Assembly: GCF_026344035.1 (NCBI RefSeq)
Contig: NZ_JAPKND010000003.1
Location: 342,379 to 406,378 of the forward strand
DNA length: 64,000 bases
Direction: 5' to 3'
Source of the DNA: Alcaligenes endophyticus
GTDB taxonomy: Bacteria > Pseudomonadota > Gammaproteobacteria > Burkholderiales > Burkholderiaceae_B
Shown here: positions 1 through 8,679 of the stretch, piece by piece
Layout: the number at the start of each line of letters is the position of its first letter
Position numbering within the stretch: position 1 is the stretch's first letter
Translations under genes and position numbers: made by a program
The notes under the pieces: model-generated
Databases searched by the model: none
What the model was told of the DNA's origin: nothing
What the model saw: only the letters and a program-made list of their open reading frames with translations

Positions 1-1257
1 TCACTACCACTCAGCGCCGTACTTCCTGAGCAGATTTTGCAACATAGCTGGCAACAGCTAGAACAGCAAAATCGCTCCCGTCTTCAGCCTGTTTACAACT
101 TAACAGGAACGGTATTACACACCAACTTAGGGCGTGCTTTATTACCCGACAGTGCCATTCAAGCGGTGATAAACGCTTTACAGTTTCCCGCCAACCTAGA
201 GTTTGACCTGTCTACCGGTGGTCGGGGTGATCGCGACGACCTGATTGCCGACCTGATCTGTGAGTTAACAGGTGCCGAAGCCGCTACCGTGGTAAATAAT
301 AACGCTGCGGCCGTATTGTTGATGCTCAACAGCCTCAGTCAACGCAAGCAAACCATTGTTTCACGTGGCGAGCTGGTAGAGATCGGCGGCGCTTTTCGTA
401 TCCCCGATATTATGTCCCGCGCGGGCGCAAAACTGCGCGAGGTCGGCACCACTAATCGTACTCACCTGCATGACTATGAGCAGGCCATCGAGGCCCGTAC
501 GGCTTTGCTCATGAAGGTACATTGCAGCAACTATGCCATTAAGGGCTTCACCAAAAATGTATCTATCTCACAACTAGCCGAGCTTTCTCAGCAGCACCAA
601 CTGCCTGCCGTTGTAGACCTAGGCAGTGGCACCTTAGTAGACCTCAGCCAATGGGGCCTGCCACCGGAGCCTACCGTCAAAGACACCATTAAAGCGGGCG
701 CTGACATTGTCACTTTTAGTGGTGACAAACTACTGGGCGGGCCCCAGGCAGGCCTCATTGTTGGTAAGGCAGAACTCATTGAGCGCATCAAAAAAAACCC
801 CTTAAAGCGAGCCCTTCGGGTAGGGAAACTCACCTTAGCGGCCCTAGAACCGGTGCTGGCTTTATATCGTGCCCCCGAGCTGTTGCCACAACGGCTCACC
901 ACACTGCGTCTATTTACCCGTCAGCCACACGCCATGCGGCTACAGGCAGAAACCTTACAACCCCTATTGCAGTCTTGGGCAGGCGCCACCTACAAGGTGC
1001 AAGCTCAAGCCATGTTTAGCCAAATCGGTAGCGGCTCGATGCCCGAGAGCGTGCTGCCCAGCTATGGGCTACATATATGCTACCAAGGCTCAGGGCGCCC
1101 TGGCCGTCATCTACTCGCCTTAGAAGAGCGGCTGCGCTGCTTAAGCCGACCAGTGATAGGGCGCCTACACGATGATGCGTTATGGCTAGATCTACGGTGT
1201 TTAGAACCGCAACATGAGCCCGACTTTGTAGCACAACTCCATCCCATTACGTCATGA
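1..1257 (+). CDS. selA: L-seryl-tRNA(Sec) selenium transferase SelA, 5'-truncated by window edge
   Basis: SelA is a PLP enzyme that converts seryl-tRNA(Sec) to selenocysteyl-tRNA(Sec) using selenophosphate. The frame is open from the first base, so the true start lies upstream; by comparison with E. coli SelA roughly 60 N-terminal residues are missing. An internal TTG at 37 is not a credible start. Family landmarks are clear: [15 protein letters not shown] near the start, [28 protein letters not shown], and SFSGDK-type sequence [13 protein letters not shown], whose lysine (codon 727-729) is the expected PLP Schiff-base residue. The stop overlaps the selB start (ATGA), so the two are translationally coupled. 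Function is confident from family identity. Confidence 0.97.
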   Translation, partial: SLPLSAVLPEQILQHSWQQLEQQNRSRLQPVYNLTGTVLHTNLGRALLPDSAIQAVINALQFPANLEFDLSTGGRGDRDDLIADLICELTGAEAATVVNNNAAAVLLMLNSLSQRKQTIVSRGELVEIGGAFRIPDIMSRAGAKLREVGTTNRTHLHDYEQAIEARTALLMKVHCSNYAIKGFTKNVSISQLAELSQQHQLPAVVDLGSGTLVDLSQWGLPPEPTVKDTIKAGADIVTFSGDKLLGGPQAGLIVGKAELIERIKKNPLKRALRVGKLTLAALEPVLALYRAPELLPQRLTTLRLFTRQPHAMRLQAETLQPLLQSWAGATYKVQAQAMFSQIGSGSMPESVLPSYGLHICYQGSGRPGRHLLALEERLRCLSRPVIGRLHDDALWLDLRCLEPQHEPDFVAQLHPITS

Positions 1258-3179
1258 TTATAGGTACAGCTGGGCACATCGATCATGGCAAAACCACCTT
1301 AGTGAAAGCGCTCACCGGTGTCGCCACGGACCGTCTCCAAGAAGAACAAAAGCGCGGCATAACCATTGAGCTGGGCTATGCCTACAGCCCTACTCAACAA
1401 GCGGGTATCTTAGGTTTTGTCGATGCTCCTGGACATGAAAAACTGGTCCATACCATGATATCGGGCGCCAGCGGTATTGACTTCGGAATGCTCGTCATCG
1501 CTGCCGACGATGGAGTCATGCCCCAAACTAACGAGCACCTAGCCGTTTTGAGCCTATTAGGTGTACAACAAGGCGCGGTGGTGATTAGCAAAATAGACCG
1601 AGCCAGCCCTGCGCGTATTGCCCAGGTACAGGCACAGGTCCATGAGCTCACCAAAAACAGCTTCCTCGCCCAAGCGCCCATTTTTCCCGTCGATGCCACC
1701 AACCCCAATACTGAGGGAGTTAGACATCTAAGGCAGTATTTGGAACAACAAGCACTGCAGCAAGTGGCTCCCCATACTGAGCATTATTTCCGCCTTGCTA
1801 TCGACCGAGTTTTTACCCTTCAAGGGCACGGCACTGTTGTCACGGGCACCGTACATAGTGGCACCTTTGATCTACAAAAAGCTAATGAGCTCATGCTGAT
1901 GCCGGCCCAACGCCCGGTACGCGTGCGCAGTATACGTAGTCAAAATCAGGCCAGCACACTCGCTCAGTCTGGGCAGCGCTGTGCCCTTAACCTCGCTGGC
2001 ATTGACGTCAACGACATACAACGGGGCGACTGGATCGCGCACCCAGACTGTTTCCTGCCCAGCTTGCGTCTTGACGTGACGCTACAACTTCTTCCTCAAT
2101 CAGAGGCTGAGCTACGGACATGGACGCCTTGGCATGTGCATATCGGGGCTGCACATTATTTGGCCCATGCGGTTCCCCTAGAGCCCGCAAGCCTGCAAGC
2201 CGGTGAGCAAGGTTTAGTGCAGCTTGTGTTTGATCAACCCGTGTGCGCCAGTGTCGGCGACCGTTTTATCTTGCGCAATGCGCAAGCCAAGCAAACCGTG
2301 GGGGGAGGCCGCGTATTGGCCACAGAAGCGCCCGATCGCAAACGTCGCAGCCCTGCGCGGCTAGCTCTTTTACACGCCACTCAACACTGGCTCAATCTAG
2401 GCGAGCTACAGCCTTTGCTGGAGCAAGCCCCCTACGGGCTAGACAATACGGCCTTGCAACGCCTGCTGGGCGGCACGACCGACACATGGACACCGCCTGA
2501 CGCCACGGTATGGTTAGCCAGCGAAAGCAAGCAAGTCGGCCCTTGGCTGTTTACTGCCAAGCGCCTAGAACACGTCCAACAAACAGTGCTTGCTACCTTA
2601 CAACAGTTTCACGCACTGACGCCCGAAGAGCCTGGTGTCAACAGCAGTCGCTTACGGCGCATGAGTGCTCCAGCTATGCCACTCGCTCAGTGGCAAGCCT
2701 TAGTACTACACTTATTACGCACAAATCAACTCGTCCAACAGGGTAACTGGCTACATCTACCTGCGCACACCATTTCACTCAATGCCCACGACCAAGCTTT
2801 AGCCGCACGCATTTTGCCACTCAGCCTAGCAGGAGCATTTGACCCGCCGTGGGTCCGCGACATTGCCCGTCAGCTGGAGGTCGATGAGGCCTTAGTGCGT
2901 CAACTCATGCGACACTTAACCCGCCGTGGCGACCTCTATCAAATTGTGCACGATTTGTTTTATCACCATACGCACATGGCGCAACTTGCCCAAATTTTGG
3001 CCCAGCTTGCCGTGGGCCAGACAGGTGTGAATGCAGCTCGCTTCCGGGACGCAACAGGTTTAGGACGTAAACGTGCAATCCAAATACTAGAGTTTTTTAA
3101 TCGCACCGGTTACACACGCCGCTTACGGGATCGCCATGTGTTACGAGGCGATCCCTGGCAAGAACTGAATGCGGTATGA
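1254..3179 (+). CDS. selB: Selenocysteine-specific elongation factor SelB
   Basis: SelB is the GTPase that delivers Sec-tRNA to UGA codons carrying a SECIS hairpin. The 641-residue length is normal for the family. The N-terminal G domain shows G1 [13 protein letters not shown] (residues 4-16), the switch-I segment RGITIEL (34-40), G3 DAPGH (57-61) and the SKID guanine-specificity motif. EF-Tu-like beta-barrel domains follow, then a C-terminal array of winged helices that binds SECIS RNA. It overlaps selA by four bases and is followed after 13 bases by the tRNA-Sec gene, so selA, selB and selC form one unit. No selenoprotein gene was found in the window; it presumably lies elsewhere, for example a formate dehydrogenase. 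Confidence 0.97.
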   Translation: MIIGTAGHIDHGKTTLVKALTGVATDRLQEEQKRGITIELGYAYSPTQQAGILGFVDAPGHEKLVHTMISGASGIDFGMLVIAADDGVMPQTNEHLAVLSLLGVQQGAVVISKIDRASPARIAQVQAQVHELTKNSFLAQAPIFPVDATNPNTEGVRHLRQYLEQQALQQVAPHTEHYFRLAIDRVFTLQGHGTVVTGTVHSGTFDLQKANELMLMPAQRPVRVRSIRSQNQASTLAQSGQRCALNLAGIDVNDIQRGDWIAHPDCFLPSLRLDVTLQLLPQSEAELRTWTPWHVHIGAAHYLAHAVPLEPASLQAGEQGLVQLVFDQPVCASVGDRFILRNAQAKQTVGGGRVLATEAPDRKRRSPARLALLHATQHWLNLGELQPLLEQAPYGLDNTALQRLLGGTTDTWTPPDATVWLASESKQVGPWLFTAKRLEHVQQTVLATLQQFHALTPEEPGVNSSRLRRMSAPAMPLAQWQALVLHLLRTNQLVQQGNWLHLPAHTISLNAHDQALAARILPLSLAGAFDPPWVRDIARQLEVDEALVRQLMRHLTRRGDLYQIVHDLFYHHTHMAQLAQILAQLAVGQTGVNAARFRDATGLGRKRAIQILEFFNRTGYTRRLRDRHVLRGDPWQELNAV

Positions 3180-3192
3180 TGCACTATAAGAA

Positions 3193-3288
3193 GGAAAGCA
3201 ATCGTGTCCGGTGGCACGGCTGGGCTTCAAACCCAGTTGGGGGCGTCAGACGTTCCTGGGTAGGTTCGACTCCTGCTGCTTTCCGCCA
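3193..3288 (+). tRNA. selC: tRNA-Sec (anticodon TCA)
   Basis: This 96-base gene ends in an encoded CCA (3286-3288). The acceptor stem GGAAAGCA (3193-3200) pairs perfectly over eight base pairs with TGCTTTCC (3277-3284), the extended stem typical of bacterial tRNA-Sec. The anticodon loop is CTTCAAA with TCA at 3227-3229 between TGGG and CCCA arms. A long variable arm (about 3237-3257) and the T arm GGTTCGACTCC follow. The layout matches E. coli selC closely. The 3' end lies one base from the stop codon of the convergent synthase gene. Confidence 0.98.
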
Positions 3289-3289
3289 C

Positions 3290-4072
3290 TTACTCATTAA
3301 AAGCAGAATACCCAACAGCACGCCCCATGCCACGCCGCAAGCCCTCTAAGCGAAGCGCTTGTCCTAGCGTAACATTGGCTAAATTCACCTCTGTACCAAA
3401 AAGGCTTAACATTTCCGCATGCTGGCGCGGAAACTGATAGGGATCAGCCTCAATCAATACGCGCTCGAACCACGAGCACGCCATTAATTCTTGCATTGCC
3501 TCTGGCCGACTAGCCGCCAGTAAGTCCAGTTCAGACTGCTCTAGTGTGAAATAATCTATGCCCAACGAGGACAAGTCCGCGACTAAGGCGTTTAACTCGT
3601 CCAGTTCCATCGCCTGCTGTGGATCCTTAGCCCCATATTCATAAATCACCTGAAAACCCGCGCGTTGAAATTTTTCGATCACACGCAAGCGTTCATCGCG
3701 TCGCATAAATACGCAGTTCTCAGATATTTCCAGAGCATCCAAACCTAGCCGCTGCAATAAACTAATCAAATCGTCTATCTGCCCCTTACGATGTGCGTAC
3801 TCAAAAATAATGCCGCCGGCATAGACAGAGACACCGAAATCGCGATAACACCCTATCGCCCCCCTCATTGTCTGCTCGGGGATAAGCAATAAGTTAGGTG
3901 CATAAATTTTGGCAAAATCAATATAGTCTGCCGCACACTCCAAAGCAGCCCGTATCCCCGAGGCACTACCCCCCCAACCAAAAGTATCTGGCCCCCAATC
4001 AATTACCGAAGTCAGACCACGACGACGAGGCTTTGGCTCTCGGTTTGGCAAACTCAACTCTTTCATCTTCAC
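3290..4072 (-). CDS. ComA-type phosphosulfolactate synthase homologue
   Basis: The 260-residue protein belongs to the ComA family (PF02679 type), a TIM barrel that adds sulfite to phosphoenolpyruvate to give phosphosulfolactate in coenzyme M synthesis. Recognisable family segments are the N-terminal GLTSVIDWG, DFAKIYAPN (52-60), the loop YAGGIIFEYA (84-93), LEISEN (114-119) and YEYGAKD (144-150). Family members also occur in organisms without coenzyme M, so sulfite as substrate is not assured. It is the last gene of an operon with a lyase, overlapping it by four bases, and a Bug receptor. In Xanthobacter a ComA homologue (XcbB1) is paired with an aspartase/fumarase-superfamily enzyme (XcbC1). 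Family membership is firm; the reaction is inferred. Confidence 0.85.
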   Translation of the reverse strand: MKMKELSLPNREPKPRRRGLTSVIDWGPDTFGWGGSASGIRAALECAADYIDFAKIYAPNLLLIPEQTMRGAIGCYRDFGVSVYAGGIIFEYAHRKGQIDDLISLLQRLGLDALEISENCVFMRRDERLRVIEKFQRAGFQVIYEYGAKDPQQAMELDELNALVADLSSLGIDYFTLEQSELDLLAASRPEAMQELMACSWFERVLIEADPYQFPRQHAEMLSLFGTEVNLANVTLGQALRLEGLRRGMGRAVGYSAFNE

Positions 4073-5379
4073 TCCTCCATGGGGGCTTGCTTAGCGCGGC
4101 AGGCATATACGTACTCAATCGCACGCTGCACCGCTTGCGGAGCCAAGCCTAAATACGTTTTATGATCTAACAACGCCTCAATTTGTTGCTCTCCCAAATA
4201 ATCAGCCACTTCGTGCTGCTCCATCAGGGCGCTGCGAAAATCCGTCTCTTGTCGCAATACTTTTTTGGCCGCCTCATGCACCAAACCATGAGCTTTATGT
4301 TTTCCCACGTAAGGGCCAAGTGCAAACATCACACGCTCAGCCATAATCAACCCACCGGTACGCTGCAGGTTGCGCTCCATATTCTGCGGATAGACTCGTA
4401 GCGTCGCCAATAAGCCTTCTGCGGCCTGCAACAACTTATCCATATTTCTAGCTAGATTAGCTAGAGAGCTGTCATTGCTAATTTGGTCCCTTTCATAAAT
4501 AGAGACCATCCAGTCCAGTAGCACCGCCGACTCATGGGCAATTTGTCGCGATAAGCCAATAATTGCGGTAGCCTTACGCGGGTTTGACTTGTGCGGCATA
4601 GTGCTGGAACCGACCTCTTGGTTAGCTTCATCCAGCTCTGCAAAATCGTCACCTTGTAGCAAAAAAATATCTTGGGCCATGCGAGCCAAGCTCTTAGACA
4701 TAATCGCCAATAGGCTCCCCCATTCAGCATGCTTGTCTCGAGTGCCCTTCCAGTCTGCCGCCTCCGCAGGCCCCAAGCCTAACTCCTGCATGGTCAGCGC
4801 TTCCACCTCAAAGCCCTGCTCTCCCAGCGCGGCATAGGTTCCTACCGCGCCGGCCAACACCCCACTATCTGTACGCTCAAGCCAAGCAAATAATCTCGCT
4901 ATATTGCGTCGGTTCTCCAGCATCCAGGTCGAGACTTTCAAGCCAAAGCTGATCGGCAATGCATGCCGCCCCACCGTACGCCCCATCATAGGAGTCATTT
5001 GGTAGGCCTGCGCTAAACGCAACATGTGATCTTCAAGAACGTGAGCAGCCGCCAAAACATGCCGTGTAGCCGCGCGCATCTGCAAAATTTGCATCGTCAG
5101 TCGTATATCAGGCGTCGTAGCACCAAAGTGCAGAAAAGCAGCACTGCTCTCGCTTAACTGCTCCGACCAGGCTTTCAACGTGGCGACAAGAGGATGGCCC
5201 ACCTGTTCAATATAAGCATCGATGCGATCACGTGGGGCATACTCCACTTGGGCTTTTTGCGTAATTTCGTGGGCCGCCTGTGCAGGAATAATACCCAACT
5301 GCGCCTGCGCCCGAGCGAGGGCCGCCTCAATCTGCATAATGGTAGCAACCGTAGCGCGCTCGCCAAAAATAGATTCCAT
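4069..5379 (-). CDS. Aspartase/fumarase-superfamily lyase (adenylosuccinate lyase/CMLE-like)
   Basis: The 436-residue protein carries the superfamily signature GSSTMPHKSNP (257-267), the mobile catalytic loop, and HFGATTPDI (84-92), the HxGATxxDI motif of adenylosuccinate lyases and 3-carboxymuconate cycloisomerases. The third conserved region reads GRTVGRHALPISFG (133-146), so the histidine of the classical RTHGQ motif is replaced by valine, as in cycloisomerase-type members. It is therefore unlikely to be PurB. The enzymes eliminate or cyclise beta to a carboxylate. It lies between a Bug receptor gene and a ComA homologue, overlapping the latter, which suggests both act on one pathway. A role like XcbC1, phosphate elimination from phosphosulfolactate to sulfoacrylate, is a hypothesis. 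Confidence 0.8.
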   Translation of the reverse strand: MESIFGERATVATIMQIEAALARAQAQLGIIPAQAAHEITQKAQVEYAPRDRIDAYIEQVGHPLVATLKAWSEQLSESSAAFLHFGATTPDIRLTMQILQMRAATRHVLAAAHVLEDHMLRLAQAYQMTPMMGRTVGRHALPISFGLKVSTWMLENRRNIARLFAWLERTDSGVLAGAVGTYAALGEQGFEVEALTMQELGLGPAEAADWKGTRDKHAEWGSLLAIMSKSLARMAQDIFLLQGDDFAELDEANQEVGSSTMPHKSNPRKATAIIGLSRQIAHESAVLLDWMVSIYERDQISNDSSLANLARNMDKLLQAAEGLLATLRVYPQNMERNLQRTGGLIMAERVMFALGPYVGKHKAHGLVHEAAKKVLRQETDFRSALMEQHEVADYLGEQQIEALLDHKTYLGLAPQAVQRAIEYVYACRAKQAPMEE

Positions 5380-5387
5380 AACAGCGC

Positions 5388-6347
5388 CTACATGTCCAAT
5401 TTTTCAATCACTGCGCGCCAAGCATCTTGCTGCTCGGCCATCCAGGCTGAAAAACCACTTTGTTCGTCGGTTACCGGCTCAAAACCAATTTCTCGCAAGC
5501 TATGTTGTAGTTGCGCAGACTGCATCACCTTATCTAAGGCCTGACGCATACCCTGCTTCGCCTCCTCAGGCATACCCTGCAAGCCCACTAGGCCCACCCA
5601 CAACTCCACATCAAACTCAGCGAACCCAGCCTCAGCAAAAGTAGGCACATCCGCCGCATGAGGATTGCGAGTGGCACCCGTTTGGGCCAAAGCACGCAGT
5701 TGACCTGCTTTTAAATACGGCAACACAGGGGCAAGACCAATAAACCCTAGATCAATTCGGCCTGAAATCATATCCACGATAGATTGGCCGCCCCCTTTAT
5801 AAGGAATATGGATGAGGTCCACACCGGTCTGTTGCTTAAAAACCTCTCCGGCTAAATGGTGGACTGAACCTGTGCTGGACGCCGCAAAGGTCAACTCACC
5901 GGGACGTTGCTTGGCCATATCTACCAAATCTTGAACCGACTGCACAGCTAATTGGTCGTACACCACCAACACCTCTGGTGAGGTCGCTATTTTTCCTATA
6001 GGCTCAAAATTATCCATGTTCCAGGGCAATGACTTGACAAGCAGTGGCTGAATCGGAATAGAGTCCGTTACTAAAGCAAAGCTATAACCATCCGGCTTAG
6101 AGCGCGCCAACTCGCCCATACCAATCGCTCCTGCCGCCCCAGCCCTATTTTCTACCACCACTGTTTGCTTGAGCTCCCGACTCAAGCTGTCAGACACCAC
6201 ACGCGCGACGATATCCGTGGCGCCGCCTGCAGCAAACGGCACAATCAAAGTAATTGATCTCTCGGGCCACTGACCTGCCTGCGCAGCCGTACACGTTAAC
6301 GCGGCCAGTGCCAGACCTGCCGACCAATGACATATTCTTGAAAACAT
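5388..6347 (-). CDS. Bug/TctC-family periplasmic solute receptor
   Basis: The 319-residue protein starts with a cleavable signal peptide (about 1-24, ending AQA) and continues with the Bug landmarks WPERSITLIVPFAAGGATD, VVENRAGAAGAIG and AASSTGSVHHLAGE. Bug receptors bind carboxylates and similar small anions, either for a TctAB-type permease or as sensors. A strong AGGAGG lies just upstream of the ATG at 6347. It is the first gene of the operon with the lyase and the ComA homologue; no TctA or TctB gene is nearby, so an external permease or a sensory role is implied. Receptor family is certain, ligand unknown. Confidence 0.92.
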   Translation of the reverse strand: MFSRICHWSAGLALAALTCTAAQAGQWPERSITLIVPFAAGGATDIVARVVSDSLSRELKQTVVVENRAGAAGAIGMGELARSKPDGYSFALVTDSIPIQPLLVKSLPWNMDNFEPIGKIATSPEVLVVYDQLAVQSVQDLVDMAKQRPGELTFAASSTGSVHHLAGEVFKQQTGVDLIHIPYKGGGQSIVDMISGRIDLGFIGLAPVLPYLKAGQLRALAQTGATRNPHAADVPTFAEAGFAEFDVELWVGLVGLQGMPEEAKQGMRQALDKVMQSAQLQHSLREIGFEPVTDEQSGFSAWMAEQQDAWRAVIEKLDM

Positions 6348-6428
6348 AGGCCTCCTCCTGAATAAATAAAATTATGGAAACAGTATGCCCATGAAGGATA
6401 TAACTTAGAATTCAGAAATACTCATGCA
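6348..6428. promoter_or_regulatory. Divergent promoter region between Bug operon and LysR gene
   Basis: These 81 bases separate the Bug operon from a divergent LysR-type regulator, the classic arrangement for LysR autoregulation and target control. The segment is A+T-rich (ATAAATAAAATTATGG and GATATAACTTAGAATTC). I could not fix a single convincing T-N11-A box, so the operator position is left open; the role is inferred from gene orientation. Confidence 0.5.
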
Positions 6429-7409
6429 GTGATAACCAGAGCTTTTCACTTGAATACTTCTCTTCCTAATCGTCTTAATGCATTGCGCTTTCGACATCTG
6501 CAATTGCTGGAATATATCCATCAGCTTGGATCGGTGCGTCAAGCAGCTGATCATCTGTACATTACTCAACCGGCGGCCAGCGCCATGCTGAAAGAAATAG
6601 AAGCGGCATTGGGCGTATGTTTATTCACCCGCTCACACAGGGGGATGAGTGCAACCCCTGCTCTGCTTAATGTACTGCGCCGAGCCGGCATCATACGCCG
6701 GGAGCTACAAGCTATCGCTGCGGACACGACTCAACAGGCCAAACAGCCCCGTGACATGCTGCGCCTGGGCGTTTTGCCACGTAGCATGCACAACGTCATG
6801 CCAGCCGTATTAACGCAGATTCTCCAACAGCACCAACACATAGGCTTTATCTTGAGCGAAGCAACCTCGGATGTATTGCTGCGTGGCTTAGTTAACAATC
6901 ACTATGACTGTATTCTTGGCCGCTTTACCCGTGAGGCCGCCACAGGGCGCTGGCCACAAAGTCAGTTTCATATCGAGACGGTATATGAAGAAGGCATGCA
7001 TGTAGTCTGCAGCCACAACCACCCCCTAAGACACCACACTACGGTGAACTTGGATGATTTGCTCGGTTGGGACTGGGTCCTGCCGCCCCCAGGCTCTGTT
7101 ACCCGTAATCTGTTGATTGATGAGTTTTTACACGCGGGGCTGCTGCCACCCGAGCCGGTAATTGTGTCGGCTAATTTTTTATCTAATCTGAATTTAGTCG
7201 AAGCGGGGCGGCTCTTAACGATTGCCCCTAGCTCAGCCGCCGAAAAATACGCTCGCATGCACCCCGTACATATCGTCGCTATCACCCTGCACATGCCCTT
7301 GCCACCTATCTCCCTGATGTGGCGCAAAGACAGGAAAATGGAAGGTGCATTAGATATACTGCGTCAGGCTCTGCCACACGACACCCAAAATATCGACAAC
7401 AAGCACTAG
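6429..7409 (+). CDS. LysR-family transcriptional regulator
   Basis: The 326-residue protein has an N-terminal LysR winged helix at about residues 18-78, including QLGSVRQAADHLYITQPAAS and an EAALGVCLFTRSHRG segment, followed by a LysR substrate-binding domain. The start taken is GTG 6429, which adds a longer leader than usual; a shorter start a few codons on is possible. It is transcribed divergently from the Bug-lyase-ComA operon and is its likely regulator, with the pathway intermediate as co-inducer. Its TAG stop shares the four-base CTAG with the stop of the convergent yaeQ gene. Confidence 0.9.
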   Translation: MITRAFHLNTSLPNRLNALRFRHLQLLEYIHQLGSVRQAADHLYITQPAASAMLKEIEAALGVCLFTRSHRGMSATPALLNVLRRAGIIRRELQAIAADTTQQAKQPRDMLRLGVLPRSMHNVMPAVLTQILQQHQHIGFILSEATSDVLLRGLVNNHYDCILGRFTREAATGRWPQSQFHIETVYEEGMHVVCSHNHPLRHHTTVNLDDLLGWDWVLPPPGSVTRNLLIDEFLHAGLLPPEPVIVSANFLSNLNLVEAGRLLTIAPSSAAEKYARMHPVHIVAITLHMPLPPISLMWRKDRKMEGALDILRQALPHDTQNIDNKH

Positions 7410-7954
7410 GGTTCTAAACGCAGCACTTCTATATTCACATCGCCTTTGGTACTGCTAATCCATGCTTGTCCATCTTGCACGTTAATACTTAGGCTCATAC
7501 CCCGTTCGCACAATTGAGCTAAAGCTTGGGTAGACTCAGCCGGTAAATAATACACACGGATGTTTTTTACGCGTGTCATTTTATTGCGTAAGCCTTGCCA
7601 CCAAATATCGACACTGCGGCCATAGGCAATCACAATCACCTCGGAGGCACGGCCGCTTGCTTTAAGCAAACGACGCTCGTCGGGCAATCCCAAGTCGATC
7701 CACTGCTCAATCGCCCCTGTTAAGTCTTGGCGCCATAACTCAGGCTCGTCAGCCTCACTTAAGCCACGAGTAAAGGTCAACTGATCAACCCCCTCGCCGT
7801 TCACGTGCAGTGCAAACGCAAGCAGACGTACCATCAATCGTTCTTCTGTTTCCGAAGGGTGACGCGCTACCGTTACCGCATGACTGGCGTAGTAAGACCG
7901 ATCGTTGTCCGCAATATGCAGCTCAGCTTTATAAATGGTTGCGCGTAACGCCAT
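7406..7954 (-). CDS. yaeQ: YaeQ family protein
   Basis: The protein matches E. coli YaeQ along its length: MALRATIYKAEL, ARHPSETEERLMVRLLAFAL, LTFTRGLSEADEPELW, IDLGLPDERRLLKA and a WW-containing segment. YaeQ has a PD-(D/E)XK nuclease-like fold; its cellular role is unsettled. An in-frame start exists at 8002, but the ATG at 7954 gives the conserved N terminus and 182 residues, the family length, so it is preferred. The gene stands alone and converges on the LysR gene with overlapping stops. Confidence 0.92.
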   Translation of the reverse strand: MALRATIYKAELHIADNDRSYYASHAVTVARHPSETEERLMVRLLAFALHVNGEGVDQLTFTRGLSEADEPELWRQDLTGAIEQWIDLGLPDERRLLKASGRASEVIVIAYGRSVDIWWQGLRNKMTRVKNIRVYYLPAESTQALAQLCERGMSLSINVQDGQAWISSTKGDVNIEVLRLEP

Positions 7955-8288
7955 AAGTTTAATACCTAGCCAAAAAGCCACACTATACCTAGGCCATGCC
8001 ATTCTGTCGCCACTTCGCTAAATGCCTGAGCACGCCCTGCCATCATTGCTTGAGCCTGTACTCACGCCCGCCCAAACTTTCAATTTAAAAGCACTAAAAC
8101 ACAGCAACATCTCTTAAATTGAGCCTTATCTACAACATTAACCTTCAAAAAAGATCTTTACCCCAGCGTAAATATGGCTTTACTTGCATATTCATTTGAA
8201 CACATATAGCATTACACACATATTATCTATCCGACCCGTTTCTTTCAGGATTTAACCCGCCCCAGCGCAATTGAGCAAAGGCCAATAC
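7955..8288. other. Non-coding gap with likely promoters for yaeQ and the XRE-nspC operon
   Basis: No credible gene is visible in these 334 bases. The right half is strongly A+T-rich. A loose promoter for the plus-strand operon could be TTGCAT (8184-8189) with TAGCAT (8207-8212), or TTGAAC (8196-8201) with TATTAT (8221-8226, spacer 19); neither is close to consensus. I looked for a toxin gene to pair with the XRE protein and found none. Confidence 0.4.
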
Positions 8289-8663
8289 ATGTCCAAAAAG
8301 CCCGCCAAAGCCATCGCGGCACCCAAGAGCAAAACCAAGCAAACTCCTACCCAAATAGGCAAGCCCACCCCGTCTTTTCGCAAGGTAGCAAGCCTGCGCG
8401 ACTTACGCAAAGTCACCGCACACACCCAAGAGGAGCTAGCAGAAACACTTGGTGTAGGGCAAGGAACCGTGTCCCGGATTGAAAAACAAAACGATATGCT
8501 GGTTTCAACCTTACAGCACTACATTGAAAGCGTAGGCGGAAAGCTGACTATTGTGGCGTCTTTCCCTAACCGCCCACCACTCGTTATTGAACGCTTAGGT
8601 GGCAAGGCTCCCCCCTTGGAAAACAAGGAAACTCAACTGAGCTCCTCATCCACGAGCAGCTAA
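8289..8663 (+). CDS. XRE-family helix-turn-helix protein (orphan antitoxin-like)
   Basis: The 124-residue protein has a basic, Lys/Ala/Pro-rich N terminus, an XRE helix-turn-helix with TQEELAETLGVGQGTVSRIEK, then YIESVGGKLTIVASFPNRPP and VIERLG. That C-terminal half is typical of HigA-like antitoxins. ATG 8289 is preferred to a TTG at 8271. No toxin partner flanks it. The nspC start lies 16 bases after its stop, so it is probably co-transcribed with the polyamine genes and may regulate them. The DNA-binding fold is certain; the regulatory target is inferred from position. Confidence 0.85.
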   Translation: MSKKPAKAIAAPKSKTKQTPTQIGKPTPSFRKVASLRDLRKVTAHTQEELAETLGVGQGTVSRIEKQNDMLVSTLQHYIESVGGKLTIVASFPNRPPLVIERLGGKAPPLENKETQLSSSSTSS

Positions 8664-8679
8664 GATACTCACTGAAACA

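Noticed and set aside
4069..5379. purB (adenylosuccinate lyase) for the lyase gene
   Set aside because: The second catalytic region reads GRTVGRHA without the purB-type histidine, and the operon context is Bug plus ComA homologue.
5222..5644. 140-codon plus-strand open frame over the lyase/Bug junction
   Set aside because: Shadow of two real minus-strand genes; no Shine-Dalgarno and no protein-like pattern.
7955..8288. A toxin partner for the XRE protein
   Set aside because: No frame on either strand in the gap, or just after the XRE gene, looks like a HigB/RelE toxin.
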